Assembly (NCBI GenBank): GCA_020637365.1
Contig: JACJWE010000001.1
Location: 1,580,001-1,644,000 of the forward strand
Direction of reading: 5' to 3'
DNA: 64,000 nt
From: Acidimicrobiia bacterium
GTDB lineage: Bacteria > Actinomycetota > Acidimicrobiia > IMCC26256 > JAGNEX01
The first letter of the stretch is position 1. Each line of letters starts with the position of its first letter. This document shows positions 28,353-36,505 of the stretch, one piece after another. The notes under the pieces were generated by a model. The model had not been told where the DNA came from and made no database searches. It was given only the letters and a program-made list of their open reading frames with translations. The position numbers were made by a program, and so were the translations under genes.

Positions 28353-29233
28353 GCAGGCCTGACCCAGAGGGCTGCGATGGTCTTGAGGACATCGACGGTG
28401 GCGAGGGGCTGGTCGATCATGATGTGGTGGTGCGCATAGGGGATCTCTAGATGACGCATCGACGGATCACACATCGCCAGCATGGTCGCGTATGAAGCGT
28501 CGTCGAGTACCCATGATTTTTCACAGCGAACCAGCATCGATGGGCACTGTAGGTCGCCGACCTGTTGATGTATCGGCGTCGCCTTGGCCACCTTGAAGGC
28601 GCCGGGATCAAACTTCCAGGTCCAGCCGCCGTCGACCTCTCGCAGCGAGGTATGCGAGATGTAGTCCATCAGCGCAGGGTCGCCGTGAGGCTGGGGTGGA
28701 ACAAGGCGGTAACGGGCCTGAGCCGTCGCGGCGTCGGGATACGTCGACGGGTTGCGGAACACGGCGCCGGGTCGCATGTCGCGAGCTTGAGCGGGTGTAC
28801 GAACGGCAGCGTCCAGGATGACGGCACCAGCGAGTTCGCTTCCTCGTGTATACGCAGCGGTGATGAGGTTGAGTCCCCCCATGGAGTGTCCGAACACCAG
28901 GGGTTTTGCGTTCAGGTCGGCATCGTCGATCACGCCGAAAAGTTCGCGGGTCCACTGTTCACGGGTGTAGTCATCGGCGTCGCGCCAACCCGAATCGCCG
29001 TGACCCGACCAGTCGAACGCGATGACGTGATGATCCTTGGCGAGATAGGGCGCGATGTGGGACCACCAGCGCGCATGGCCTGCACCGCCATGCAGCAAGA
29101 CGATGGGCGGATCGTTTCGGCTCCCCCAGCGGTAGGTGACGATGGGGCAACCGTCGACGACGACGGACCCGACATCTGGCGCGTCTGCCCAGGCCTCGGC
29201 GAGCCATGCTGGGATAGGTGTGTCCTGTGTCAT
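28349..29233 (-). CDS. Alpha/beta hydrolase
   Basis: 294 residues. Typical elements: VLLHGGAGHARWW (oxyanion HGG), AFDWSGHGDSGW, the nucleophile elbow VFGHSMGGLN, and a C-terminal His pair in IPYAHHHIMIDQP. The cap region follows AVILDAAVRTPAQ. Substrate unknown; relatives include epoxide hydrolases, haloperoxidases and C-C hydrolases. First gene of a coupled pair with the septum-formation lipoprotein and divergent from the amidohydrolase. Confidence 0.85.
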   Translation of the reverse strand: MTQDTPIPAWLAEAWADAPDVGSVVVDGCPIVTYRWGSRNDPPIVLLHGGAGHARWWSHIAPYLAKDHHVIAFDWSGHGDSGWRDADDYTREQWTRELFGVIDDADLNAKPLVFGHSMGGLNLITAAYTRGSELAGAVILDAAVRTPAQARDMRPGAVFRNPSTYPDAATAQARYRLVPPQPHGDPALMDYISHTSLREVDGGWTWKFDPGAFKVAKATPIHQQVGDLQCPSMLVRCEKSWVLDDASYATMLAMCDPSMRHLEIPYAHHHIMIDQPLATVDVLKTIAALWVRPA

Positions 29234-29353
29234 AACGAACCGGGGAGTCGAAAAGGTCGGTCAAGGGGAGCCGCAGCCCGGCAGGCATTCTCGCGCCCAG
29301 AGCCTCAGTGGATCGGGACGGGCGCGCGGTGTGGTGTACCCCACCGGCGAAAC

Positions 29354-29369
29354 CTGACACGAATGTCAG
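29354..29369. promoter_or_regulatory. Palindromic operator candidate
   Basis: CTGACA-cgaa-TGTCAG, a perfect 6-bp inverted repeat, lies between the divergent hydrolase and amidohydrolase genes, about 90 bp before the latter's start. The same 16-mer with one change occurs at 45343-45358. This looks like a TetR-type binding site; the regulator is not in the window. Confidence 0.5.
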
Positions 29370-29459
29370 TAAAGTCGAGGGCCGGTTACAGTACGGAAAC
29401 GACCCGCGCCCAAGGCATCTGCATCGATTGGGCGGGCAACCCGAAAGGACCACAGCGCA

Positions 29460-31190
29460 GTGTTTGACGTCTTGATCTCCAATGCCCTGATCGTCGACGG
29501 CTCGGGAGCAGATGGCAGGGTCGCCAATCTCGCCATCCAAGACGGACGCATCGCCGCGATCGGCGATGTCGCAGGTGATGCGGCCGAGACGATCGACGGG
29601 ACGGGCCTGGTGCTATGCCCAGGGTTTGTCGACCCGCACACCCACTATGACGCTCAGCTGTTTTGGGATCCGTTCGCCTCGCCATCCAACCGGCACGGTG
29701 TGACATCGATCATCGCGGGCAACTGTGGATTCACCCTCGCTCCCGCCGAACCGGGCGACGCTGAATATCTGACCCGCATGATGGCCAAGGTCGAAGGTAT
29801 GCCACTCGCCGCCATCGAGAATGGGGTTCCGTGGAACTGGCGCACCTTTGAGGACTATCTCGGACGGCTCGACGGCAACATCGGTGTCAACGCGGCCTTC
29901 CTGGTTGGGCACTGTGCCCTCCGCCGCTGGGTCATGGGTGCCGACAGCATCGGCAACGAGGCAACCCAAGAACAGATCGACCAGATGAAGTCCCTACTCG
30001 CCCAGGCGATCCAGGCGGGAGGCATGGGCTTTTCGACGTCACTTGCGTTCACCCATTCCGACGGTGACGGTGAGCCGGTGCCGTCTCGATGGGCCACACC
30101 CGATGAGGTTGTCCAACTCGCCGAAGTCATCAAGGACTACGAAGGTACGACGCTCGAATTCATCATCGACGGCTGCCTTAACGGTTTCGAGGACCAAGAA
30201 ATCGAGTTGATGATCGACATGTCGTTGGCGGCTCGCCGGCCGCTCAACTGGAACGTCTTGACCGTCGATTCACGCGAACCCGAGCGCTACCGACGCCAGC
30301 TCGAAGCGGGCACCATGGCCTACGAAGCTGGGGCCCGCATCGTTGCTTTGACCATGCCGACGCTCGTGGGGATGACGATGAGCTTTGGTTCGTTCTGCGG
30401 CCTCTGGCTGCTGCCCGGCTGGAAAGACGTGCTCGACTGCCCGGTCGAGGAGCGCATCGACCGGCTGTCCGACCCTGCGATCCGAGAAGATTTGAACGCC
30501 CTTGCGCACTCCGACGCGGCCGGTGTGTTGAAGCGACTCACCAGCTGGGAGCGCTATGAGATCGGCGACACCTATTCACCCGCCAACGAGGGCCTGAAAG
30601 GCCAGGTCATCGGCGATCTCGCAGCGCAGCGAGGCCAAGACCCATTCGACACCCTGCTCGATATCGTGATCAACGACGATTGCCGCACCATTTTGTGGCC
30701 GCTGCCCTCAGACGATGACGAGGAAAGCTGGCGTATGCGTGCCCAGATTTGGGATGACCCGCGCTGCATGATCGGCGGATCCGACGCTGGAGCACACCTC
30801 GACCGCATGTGCGGGTCCAACTATCCGACCGTGTTTCTGGGGGACTGCATCCGTGGCCGCAAACTCGCCACGATGGAACAGGCCATTCACTACATGACCG
30901 ACGTGCCAGCACGGTTCTTCGGCCTGAGAGAACGAGGGCGCATCGAAGAAGGTTGGCACGCCGACCTGGTCCTCTTCGACCCCAAAACCATCGACGCGGG
31001 ACCGATCACGATGGTCTCTGACCTGCCCGGCAAGACCGACCGGTTGTACTCAGAAAGCATCGGTGTGCACCGGGTCTGGGTCAACGGTCAGACGATTGTG
31101 GACGGCTCAGAGACCACCGGGGCATTGCCCGGCAAGATCCTTCGGTCCGGTGTCGATACCCAAACCGTGCCAATCCCCGCTGATGCGTAG
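29460..31190 (+). CDS. Amidohydrolase, N-acyl-D-amino-acid deacylase-like
   Basis: 576 residues of the D-aminoacylase/D-glutamate deacylase branch of the amidohydrolase superfamily. The N-terminal small beta domain (VLISNALIVDGSGADG) leads to the metal site GFVDPHTHYDAQLFWD. Family-specific SIIAGNCGFTLAP and, near the C-terminus, GGSDAGAHLDRMCG hold the catalytic Asp. DVPARFFGLRERGRIEEGWHADLVLFD is the usual urease-like ending. It should hydrolyse N-acyl-D-amino acids or a related cyclic amide at a zinc centre. GTG start; AAAGGA lies upstream but is distant. Confidence 0.88.
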   Translation: MFDVLISNALIVDGSGADGRVANLAIQDGRIAAIGDVAGDAAETIDGTGLVLCPGFVDPHTHYDAQLFWDPFASPSNRHGVTSIIAGNCGFTLAPAEPGDAEYLTRMMAKVEGMPLAAIENGVPWNWRTFEDYLGRLDGNIGVNAAFLVGHCALRRWVMGADSIGNEATQEQIDQMKSLLAQAIQAGGMGFSTSLAFTHSDGDGEPVPSRWATPDEVVQLAEVIKDYEGTTLEFIIDGCLNGFEDQEIELMIDMSLAARRPLNWNVLTVDSREPERYRRQLEAGTMAYEAGARIVALTMPTLVGMTMSFGSFCGLWLLPGWKDVLDCPVEERIDRLSDPAIREDLNALAHSDAAGVLKRLTSWERYEIGDTYSPANEGLKGQVIGDLAAQRGQDPFDTLLDIVINDDCRTILWPLPSDDDEESWRMRAQIWDDPRCMIGGSDAGAHLDRMCGSNYPTVFLGDCIRGRKLATMEQAIHYMTDVPARFFGLRERGRIEEGWHADLVLFDPKTIDAGPITMVSDLPGKTDRLYSESIGVHRVWVNGQTIVDGSETTGALPGKILRSGVDTQTVPIPADA

Positions 31191-31332
31191 TCGCCGGGTG
31201 GTTTGACACCGGCCGTCCCAGCATTCTCCGGTAGCGTTCACATGCGCTGACCCGATCACCCACCTGCGCTCGACTGAGTGCCGCGGGACCGGGACGGTCA
31301 TCTGCTGGACGGTTAGCTCTACCGGGACGACG

Positions 31333-32340
31333 ATGAATAGACCAACGACACCATCAGATCTGCATCCCGGCGAGTCGGAACAACTCCTCGGGGCCGCAGC
31401 CGACCCGGTCGGCGCCGACGACATCGGCGACGACATCGATGACGCCTTTGCGCTCGACTGGCGCGGCAAACTGATGCGTCGCCTCATGACCCAGGGCGCC
31501 GCTCTATTCTCCAAATACGTGCGACTCGAAGTCGAACGACCAGACACCCTGCCTCCCCCACCTGCGCTGATCGTCGCCAACCATGGCTTTGGCGGGGTCG
31601 TCGACCCCAACGGTTCGGTCGTCGCACATGTCTTAAACAAGATCATCGGCGACCCCGACACCCCGTTCGTGTTCTTGATGCACGAAGCGGCATGGACGAT
31701 CGGGGTCGGCCCATTCTTCGAACCCGCGGGCTTTCGGCCCGCCGGTCGCCGCCCGGCGATGGAAGGCCTCGCTCACGGGGGCTATGTCTTTGTCATGCCC
31801 GGTGGCGACATCGAAGCATCCAAACCGTTTAAAGACCGCAACAAAATCGTCTTCGGTGGCCGTACCGGATTTGGCAAATTGGCAATCGAGGCGGGCGTTC
31901 CGATCATCCCGCTCGTAGTCAGCGGCGCTGGAGAAACGGTCCTGGTGCTGTCCAACGGCGCGCGGCTCGCCAAAGCGTTACGCCTGCCTGAACTTGCTCG
32001 ACAGAAGGCAATCCCCATCAACATCGCGCTTCCCTGGGGTCTCAACATCGGTCTGGCCGGAGCCATTGGCTATCTGCCGCTGCCAGCCAAGATGCGAGCG
32101 GCGCTGCTTCCACCGATGGAGGCGCTGCCGGGAGAAACGGGCGACGAATTCGCGGCGAGGGTCGAAGCTGCGATGCAAGCCAAGTTGACCGAAATGACGG
32201 AGGGGCGAGTGCCAATACTGGGTACCAAAATCCCGAAGCTCCGCCTGCCGCTGCCGCCGCTAGCAGGGCGATCGATGCCTCTCCCCTCGCTGCCCCTCCC
32301 CTCGCGGCCGCGGACCAGCCCGCCGGAAACGGACGCGTAA
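31333..32340 (+). CDS. PlsC-type acyltransferase (lysophospholipid/diacylglycerol acyltransferase-like)
   Basis: 335 residues. The acyltransferase active site appears as ALIVANHGFGGVVD; the usual N-H-x4-D spacing is stretched by two residues. FVMPGGDIEASKPFKDRNKIVFGGRTGFGKLAIEAG matches the motif III region (P-E-G/P-G-G) that binds the glycerol phosphate, in the form found in the DGAT2/MGAT-like hemolysin group. A Pro/Leu-rich C-terminal tail is unique. Likely transfers acyl-CoA to a lipid acceptor at the membrane; acceptor unknown. Confidence 0.8.
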   Translation: MNRPTTPSDLHPGESEQLLGAAADPVGADDIGDDIDDAFALDWRGKLMRRLMTQGAALFSKYVRLEVERPDTLPPPPALIVANHGFGGVVDPNGSVVAHVLNKIIGDPDTPFVFLMHEAAWTIGVGPFFEPAGFRPAGRRPAMEGLAHGGYVFVMPGGDIEASKPFKDRNKIVFGGRTGFGKLAIEAGVPIIPLVVSGAGETVLVLSNGARLAKALRLPELARQKAIPINIALPWGLNIGLAGAIGYLPLPAKMRAALLPPMEALPGETGDEFAARVEAAMQAKLTEMTEGRVPILGTKIPKLRLPLPPLAGRSMPLPSLPLPSRPRTSPPETDA

Positions 32341-32396
32341 AACACGTCCCGCCTGCTTTCTCACCCACCCACCCACCGAACCGATCGGCTTTCCAA

Positions 32397-32924
32397 TTGT
32401 CTACGAGCTCACAACCCCGCCGCCTCGCTATCCGCACAATGAGCTGGCTCGCTTTTGTCATGTTCGCCCTGATGATGCTGTTTGCGGCGGCAGCTTGTGG
32501 CTCCGATGACGACTCTTCTGCTGCCCCTCAGACCACATTGGCACCCGACCCCGACCTGGCGAAGTTCTGCGATCTGATGCAACAGACGGACTCGGTTGAA
32601 ATGACCGATCCCAGCCGGGAGCTGGGCTTCAGCGCTGAGGAAATGTCGATTCTCGAACAGATTCGAGCTGCGGCGCCTCAAGAGATCCGTGACGACATTT
32701 CGCTCGGGCTCGACAACGCGATCGCAGCGTTCAACGCGTTCCAGGACCGGGGCGGCGACAGGCTCGCAATCCAGGACATGGTGGCTCAAATCAACTCCCC
32801 CGAATCGCAGGCCGCCGACGAACGCGTTCAGGCCTATGTCGCTGAGAACTGCGGGTTTGACACCCGGACGGGCAAGGACATCCCGATCGGACCAGAACCA
32901 GGGTCTGTCACGACGACCGCGTAA
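32397..32924 (+). CDS. Small lipoprotein with helical two-Cys domain
   Basis: 175 residues. Lipoprotein signal: SWLAFVMFALMMLFAAAACGS. After a short acidic linker comes a helical domain beginning LAKFCDLMQQT and ending YVAENCGFD, where the two Cys may pair. Similar to many unassigned actinobacterial lipoproteins. The TTG at 32397 gives the whole signal; ATG at 32439 would give a shorter one and is equally possible. Confidence 0.65.
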   Translation: MSTSSQPRRLAIRTMSWLAFVMFALMMLFAAAACGSDDDSSAAPQTTLAPDPDLAKFCDLMQQTDSVEMTDPSRELGFSAEEMSILEQIRAAAPQEIRDDISLGLDNAIAAFNAFQDRGGDRLAIQDMVAQINSPESQAADERVQAYVAENCGFDTRTGKDIPIGPEPGSVTTTA

Positions 32925-32965
32925 CCCGCTCCTTTGTCAGATTCCGACGGAAACGAGGCTCGGGT

Positions 32966-33958
32966 ATGACCGACCAGCCCAACGAAGCCACCCCCCTCGC
33001 TTCCCCACCTCCTCCAGAACGCAAGACCTTGACATCCAGCTCTGGCTTCGACCTGATCGGCGACCTGTATCGGGCGGAGAGCGACGCGTGGATCATCATG
33101 TTGCACGGGGGTGGCCAGACCCGACATGCGTGGGGTGGAACCGCAATCGCGCTGCGTAACGACGGGTGGAACGTCTTCGCATACGACCAACGCGGACACG
33201 GTGATTCGGACTGGTCGCCTAGCGGTGACTACGGCATGTTGGCCTTTTCCGACGATCTGATGGCCGTCGGCGAACAGCTGGGCGCCTCGGCCCCGGTCAC
33301 CGTTGGAGCGTCGCTGGGAGGGATCGCAACGATGGTCGCAGCGCACCGCCACCCCGATCTTCTGGCTGGCGCCGTGTTGGTCGATATCGCGCCGCGGATG
33401 GAGCCGACCGGTCTTGCTCGCATCATCGGGTTCATGACCGCATATCCCGATGGCTTCGATTCGCTCCAAGATGCTGCCGACGTCATCGCGGGCTACACCG
33501 GACGACAACGCAGCTCGAACGTCGATGGGCTTGCCAAGGTGCTACGCCAGCGCGATGGCCGATGGGTGTGGCATTGGGATCCACGCTTCATTTCGGGACA
33601 TGGCGCTGTCGTGGACGATCGAGAAACCGCCATCGAACAGGCAGGCAAATTCAATGAGAGCCTGATCGAAGCTGCGCGTGCCTTGACCTGTCCAACCTTG
33701 TTGGTGCGCGGGCAGCAGAGCGATCTGCTGAGCGAACAGGGGGCGCGTGAACTGCTCGACCTGCTCCCACACGCCGAGTATGTCGACGTGACCCATGCAG
33801 GACACATGGTCGCCGGTGACCGCAACGACGTGTTCACCGACGCTGTCCGGAGTTTTGTTAACACGCTCGCACCCGCACCCGCACCCGCACCACGGTCGCG
33901 CACGACCCATGACCCGGCCCGCGAACGCAGTGCCGACCCTGCTGGGAACGCTCGTTGA
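32966..33958 (+). CDS. Alpha/beta hydrolase
   Basis: 330 residues. IIMLHGGGQTRHAW, AYDQRGHGDSDW, nucleophile elbow TVGASLGGIA (G-A-S-L-G-G), acid near RGQQSDLLSE, and base His in THAGHMVAGD. This set is usual for the haloperoxidase/peroxidase-like branch next to acyl-CoA metabolism in actinobacteria. The end is an (Ala-Pro) repeat coded by GCACCC repeats and overlaps the next gene by 50 bp. Confidence 0.85.
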   Translation: MTDQPNEATPLASPPPPERKTLTSSSGFDLIGDLYRAESDAWIIMLHGGGQTRHAWGGTAIALRNDGWNVFAYDQRGHGDSDWSPSGDYGMLAFSDDLMAVGEQLGASAPVTVGASLGGIATMVAAHRHPDLLAGAVLVDIAPRMEPTGLARIIGFMTAYPDGFDSLQDAADVIAGYTGRQRSSNVDGLAKVLRQRDGRWVWHWDPRFISGHGAVVDDRETAIEQAGKFNESLIEAARALTCPTLLVRGQQSDLLSEQGARELLDLLPHAEYVDVTHAGHMVAGDRNDVFTDAVRSFVNTLAPAPAPAPRSRTTHDPARERSADPAGNAR

Positions 33959-35570
33959 AGCCGCAGCACCTGCCGTTGCGCCGCTGTCGATCGTGACCCC
34001 ACCGCGCCTCTTCGCTGGTAGCTCGAACGCTGACCCCAACCGGGAATCCATCGGCGCGGACGGTGTCGGCATGGTAGGCGGCGACCGACTCGCGCTCAGC
34101 CTTGACGCTCGGTCGGTCACCGTCACCGAGTTGGAGCGCCGGGTCCGCCAAAAGGCGACCTGGCTGCGAGGCGACGCAGGCATCCCGGCCGGCGGTTCCA
34201 TCGCTGTCCTCGCCGACAACTGCATCGAGGCGATCGAAGTGTTGATCGCTGGCCTCATCGGGTCGATCTGGGTCGTACCGGTCAACACCCAACTCACTCC
34301 GCAAGAAGCCGCCTACGTCGTCGGTGACGCACGATGCCGTTTGATCCTCGCCGACGACAAACATGCCACCTTGGCGCGCAACATCGCATCGGTCCGTGGC
34401 ATCACTCATCTTGGCCTCACCGCGCTGCATGAACACTGTGATGCGATTGCGCCCGCACCCCTCGACATGGACGCGCCGCCAGGCGGCCGCATGGTGTACA
34501 CGAGCGGAACGACCGGGTTCCCAAAAGGCGTCCGCCGACACAACCCGCCGACCGTCGGCGACGCGCTCACAGCACAGCGGGCCAGCGGACTCGCCCTCGG
34601 CCTCGATGGGGTCGGCACGCACCTGATGACCGGGCCGTGGTACCACGCTGCGGTCAGTGGCTACGGGCTCTTCGATCTACTCAACGGGGCGCATGTCCAC
34701 ATCTTGAGGCGTTTCGACGCGACGTCCGCATTGGCAGCTATCGACCGATTGCAGGTGACGCACACCCACATGGTGCCGACCATGTTTGAGCGTCTGGTCC
34801 GCCTACCTGACGAGGTCAAAGGCGCCTTCGACGGCGGGTCGTTGCGATTGGTGTTACATGGAGCCGCACCCATCCGACCCGAAACCAAAGCGGCGATTCT
34901 CGACTGGTTCGGCCCCGATGCCGTGGTCGAATACTGGGGCAGTTCCGAGGTGGGGACGGTCTCGTTGATCAGCGGGGCCGACTGGCTACAGCATCCAGGT
35001 TCGGTGGGACGTCCAATCGACGGCTGGTCGGTGACGGTCAGGGACGAGGCGGGAACCATGGTTGCCGACGGTACGGTCGGGACCCTGTTTTGCGAGCATC
35101 GTTCGGGAGTGCGACGTTTCGCCTACCACGGCGATGACGCCAAGACCGACGCTGCCCATATCGATGCCAAGTTCACACCCGGCGATGTCGGCTGGGTCGA
35201 TGACGGCTACATCTATCTCGCTGGTCGCGCTTCGAACATGATCATCTCGGGCGGCGTCAATATCTACCCGGCCGAAGTCGAGGCAGTGCTGACCCGACAC
35301 CCCGCAGTCCTCGATGCGGCCGTCTTTGGAGTGCCCGACGATGAGTGGGGCGAACGCGTGCATGCCGTCATCAGCCTGACTCTCGCTGACCGATCGGCGA
35401 GGACCGACCTGTCCGACGAGCTGATCGAGTTCTGTCGACTATATCTCGCACGTTACAAATGTCCCCGGTCAATCGACATTGTTGGTTCGCTGCCCCGCCG
35501 AGATGACGGCAAGCTCGCCATCCGCACGCTGCGCGACCCTTACTGGGCTGATCGACAGCGAAAGATTTGA
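33909..35570 (+). CDS. AMP-dependent acyl-CoA synthetase (FadD-like)
   Basis: 553 residues. AMP-binding P-loop MVYTSGTTGFPKGVRRH, adenine-contact motif VVEYWGSSEVGTVSL, hinge region with GDVGWVDDGYIYLAGRASNMIISGG, and the C-terminal catalytic domain INIYPAEVEAVL-type stretch with PRRDDGKLAIR holding the essential Lys. It activates a carboxylic acid as acyl-AMP and then acyl-CoA. Chain length or aromatic substrate cannot be told. The ATG at 33909 lies inside the end of the hydrolase gene, so the two are co-expressed; a start at 33795 would only lengthen the overlap. Confidence 0.88.
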   Translation: MTRPANAVPTLLGTLVEAAAPAVAPLSIVTPPRLFAGSSNADPNRESIGADGVGMVGGDRLALSLDARSVTVTELERRVRQKATWLRGDAGIPAGGSIAVLADNCIEAIEVLIAGLIGSIWVVPVNTQLTPQEAAYVVGDARCRLILADDKHATLARNIASVRGITHLGLTALHEHCDAIAPAPLDMDAPPGGRMVYTSGTTGFPKGVRRHNPPTVGDALTAQRASGLALGLDGVGTHLMTGPWYHAAVSGYGLFDLLNGAHVHILRRFDATSALAAIDRLQVTHTHMVPTMFERLVRLPDEVKGAFDGGSLRLVLHGAAPIRPETKAAILDWFGPDAVVEYWGSSEVGTVSLISGADWLQHPGSVGRPIDGWSVTVRDEAGTMVADGTVGTLFCEHRSGVRRFAYHGDDAKTDAAHIDAKFTPGDVGWVDDGYIYLAGRASNMIISGGVNIYPAEVEAVLTRHPAVLDAAVFGVPDDEWGERVHAVISLTLADRSARTDLSDELIEFCRLYLARYKCPRSIDIVGSLPRRDDGKLAIRTLRDPYWADRQRKI

Positions 35571-35666
35571 CCGTTTGCCAGCATCGGATGGTGCCCGTGT
35601 GGCAGCGTTATCCCCCATCCTTGAGATTCGCCAAGCGCCCCAGCACTTCAACGCACGAGGTAGACG

Positions 35667-36392
35667 ATGAGTAACTTGCCCAGCGCACCGATCGAGTGGA
35701 CCAAGATGCTCGCCGTCGTAGCGCACCCAGACGACATGGAGTACGGCGCGGCCATGGCTGTCGCGGCGTTCACCGAGATGGGCAAAGACGTCCGCTACGT
35801 CATGGTCACATCGGGTGAAGCTGGGATCGATTCGATCAAACCAGACGAAGCAGGGCCATTGCGTGAAGCCGAAGAGATCGCGTCGGCCGCAGTCGTCGGC
35901 GTCCAAATCGTCGACTTTCTCCGCCACGCCGACGGCCATCTCGAACACAACCTCTCGCTGAGAGAATCGATAGCTCGGGCGATTCGTCTCCATCAGCCCG
36001 ATGTGGTGATCACCATCAACCACCATGAACGTTTTGCGGGCGGCATGCTCAATCAAGCCGATCACCGGGCTGTCGGCGGTGCGCTCATCGACGCTGTTCG
36101 CGACGCAGCCAACCGATGGATTTTCCCGAACCAGATCTTGGTTGAAGGACTTGAACCGTGCCGCAACTGCAAACAGGTCTGGATCGCTGCATCTCCTCAA
36201 CCAACCCATGTCGTCGACGTCACCGGTTTCGTCGATCGAGGCCTTGAATCACTCGCGAAACATCGCGTCTACCTGGACAACCTCGATCCGTCGATGTCTG
36301 ATCCGTCTGGGATGATCCGAGCAATGGCCCAACAAGCGGGCGAATTGGCGGGCACCGACTATGCGGTCTCGGTCGAAATTATCGACCTGTAA
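35667..36392 (+). CDS. PIG-L (LmbE-like) deacetylase
   Basis: 241 residues. Zinc-binding A-H-P-D-D motif in VVAHPDDMEYG, then TSGEAGIDS and LREAEEIASAAVVG, and a later His in QADHRAVG. This family contains MshB and Mca (mycothiol), but also lincomycin- and teicoplanin-type deacetylases; the chromosomal setting gives no clue to which. GAGG 7 nt before the ATG. Same strand as the acyl-CoA ligase, 96 bp downstream. Confidence 0.85.
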   Translation: MSNLPSAPIEWTKMLAVVAHPDDMEYGAAMAVAAFTEMGKDVRYVMVTSGEAGIDSIKPDEAGPLREAEEIASAAVVGVQIVDFLRHADGHLEHNLSLRESIARAIRLHQPDVVITINHHERFAGGMLNQADHRAVGGALIDAVRDAANRWIFPNQILVEGLEPCRNCKQVWIAASPQPTHVVDVTGFVDRGLESLAKHRVYLDNLDPSMSDPSGMIRAMAQQAGELAGTDYAVSVEIIDL

Positions 36393-36505
36393 CCGTTACC
36401 GGCGTGGCCAGTCTGCTGGCGCACCAGATGACCCGGTTTTACTAGCTCACCAGATGACGCTGTCAGACCCGTTGGGTAGCGTCGGCGGTCGGAGGTTCCG
36501 ACACG

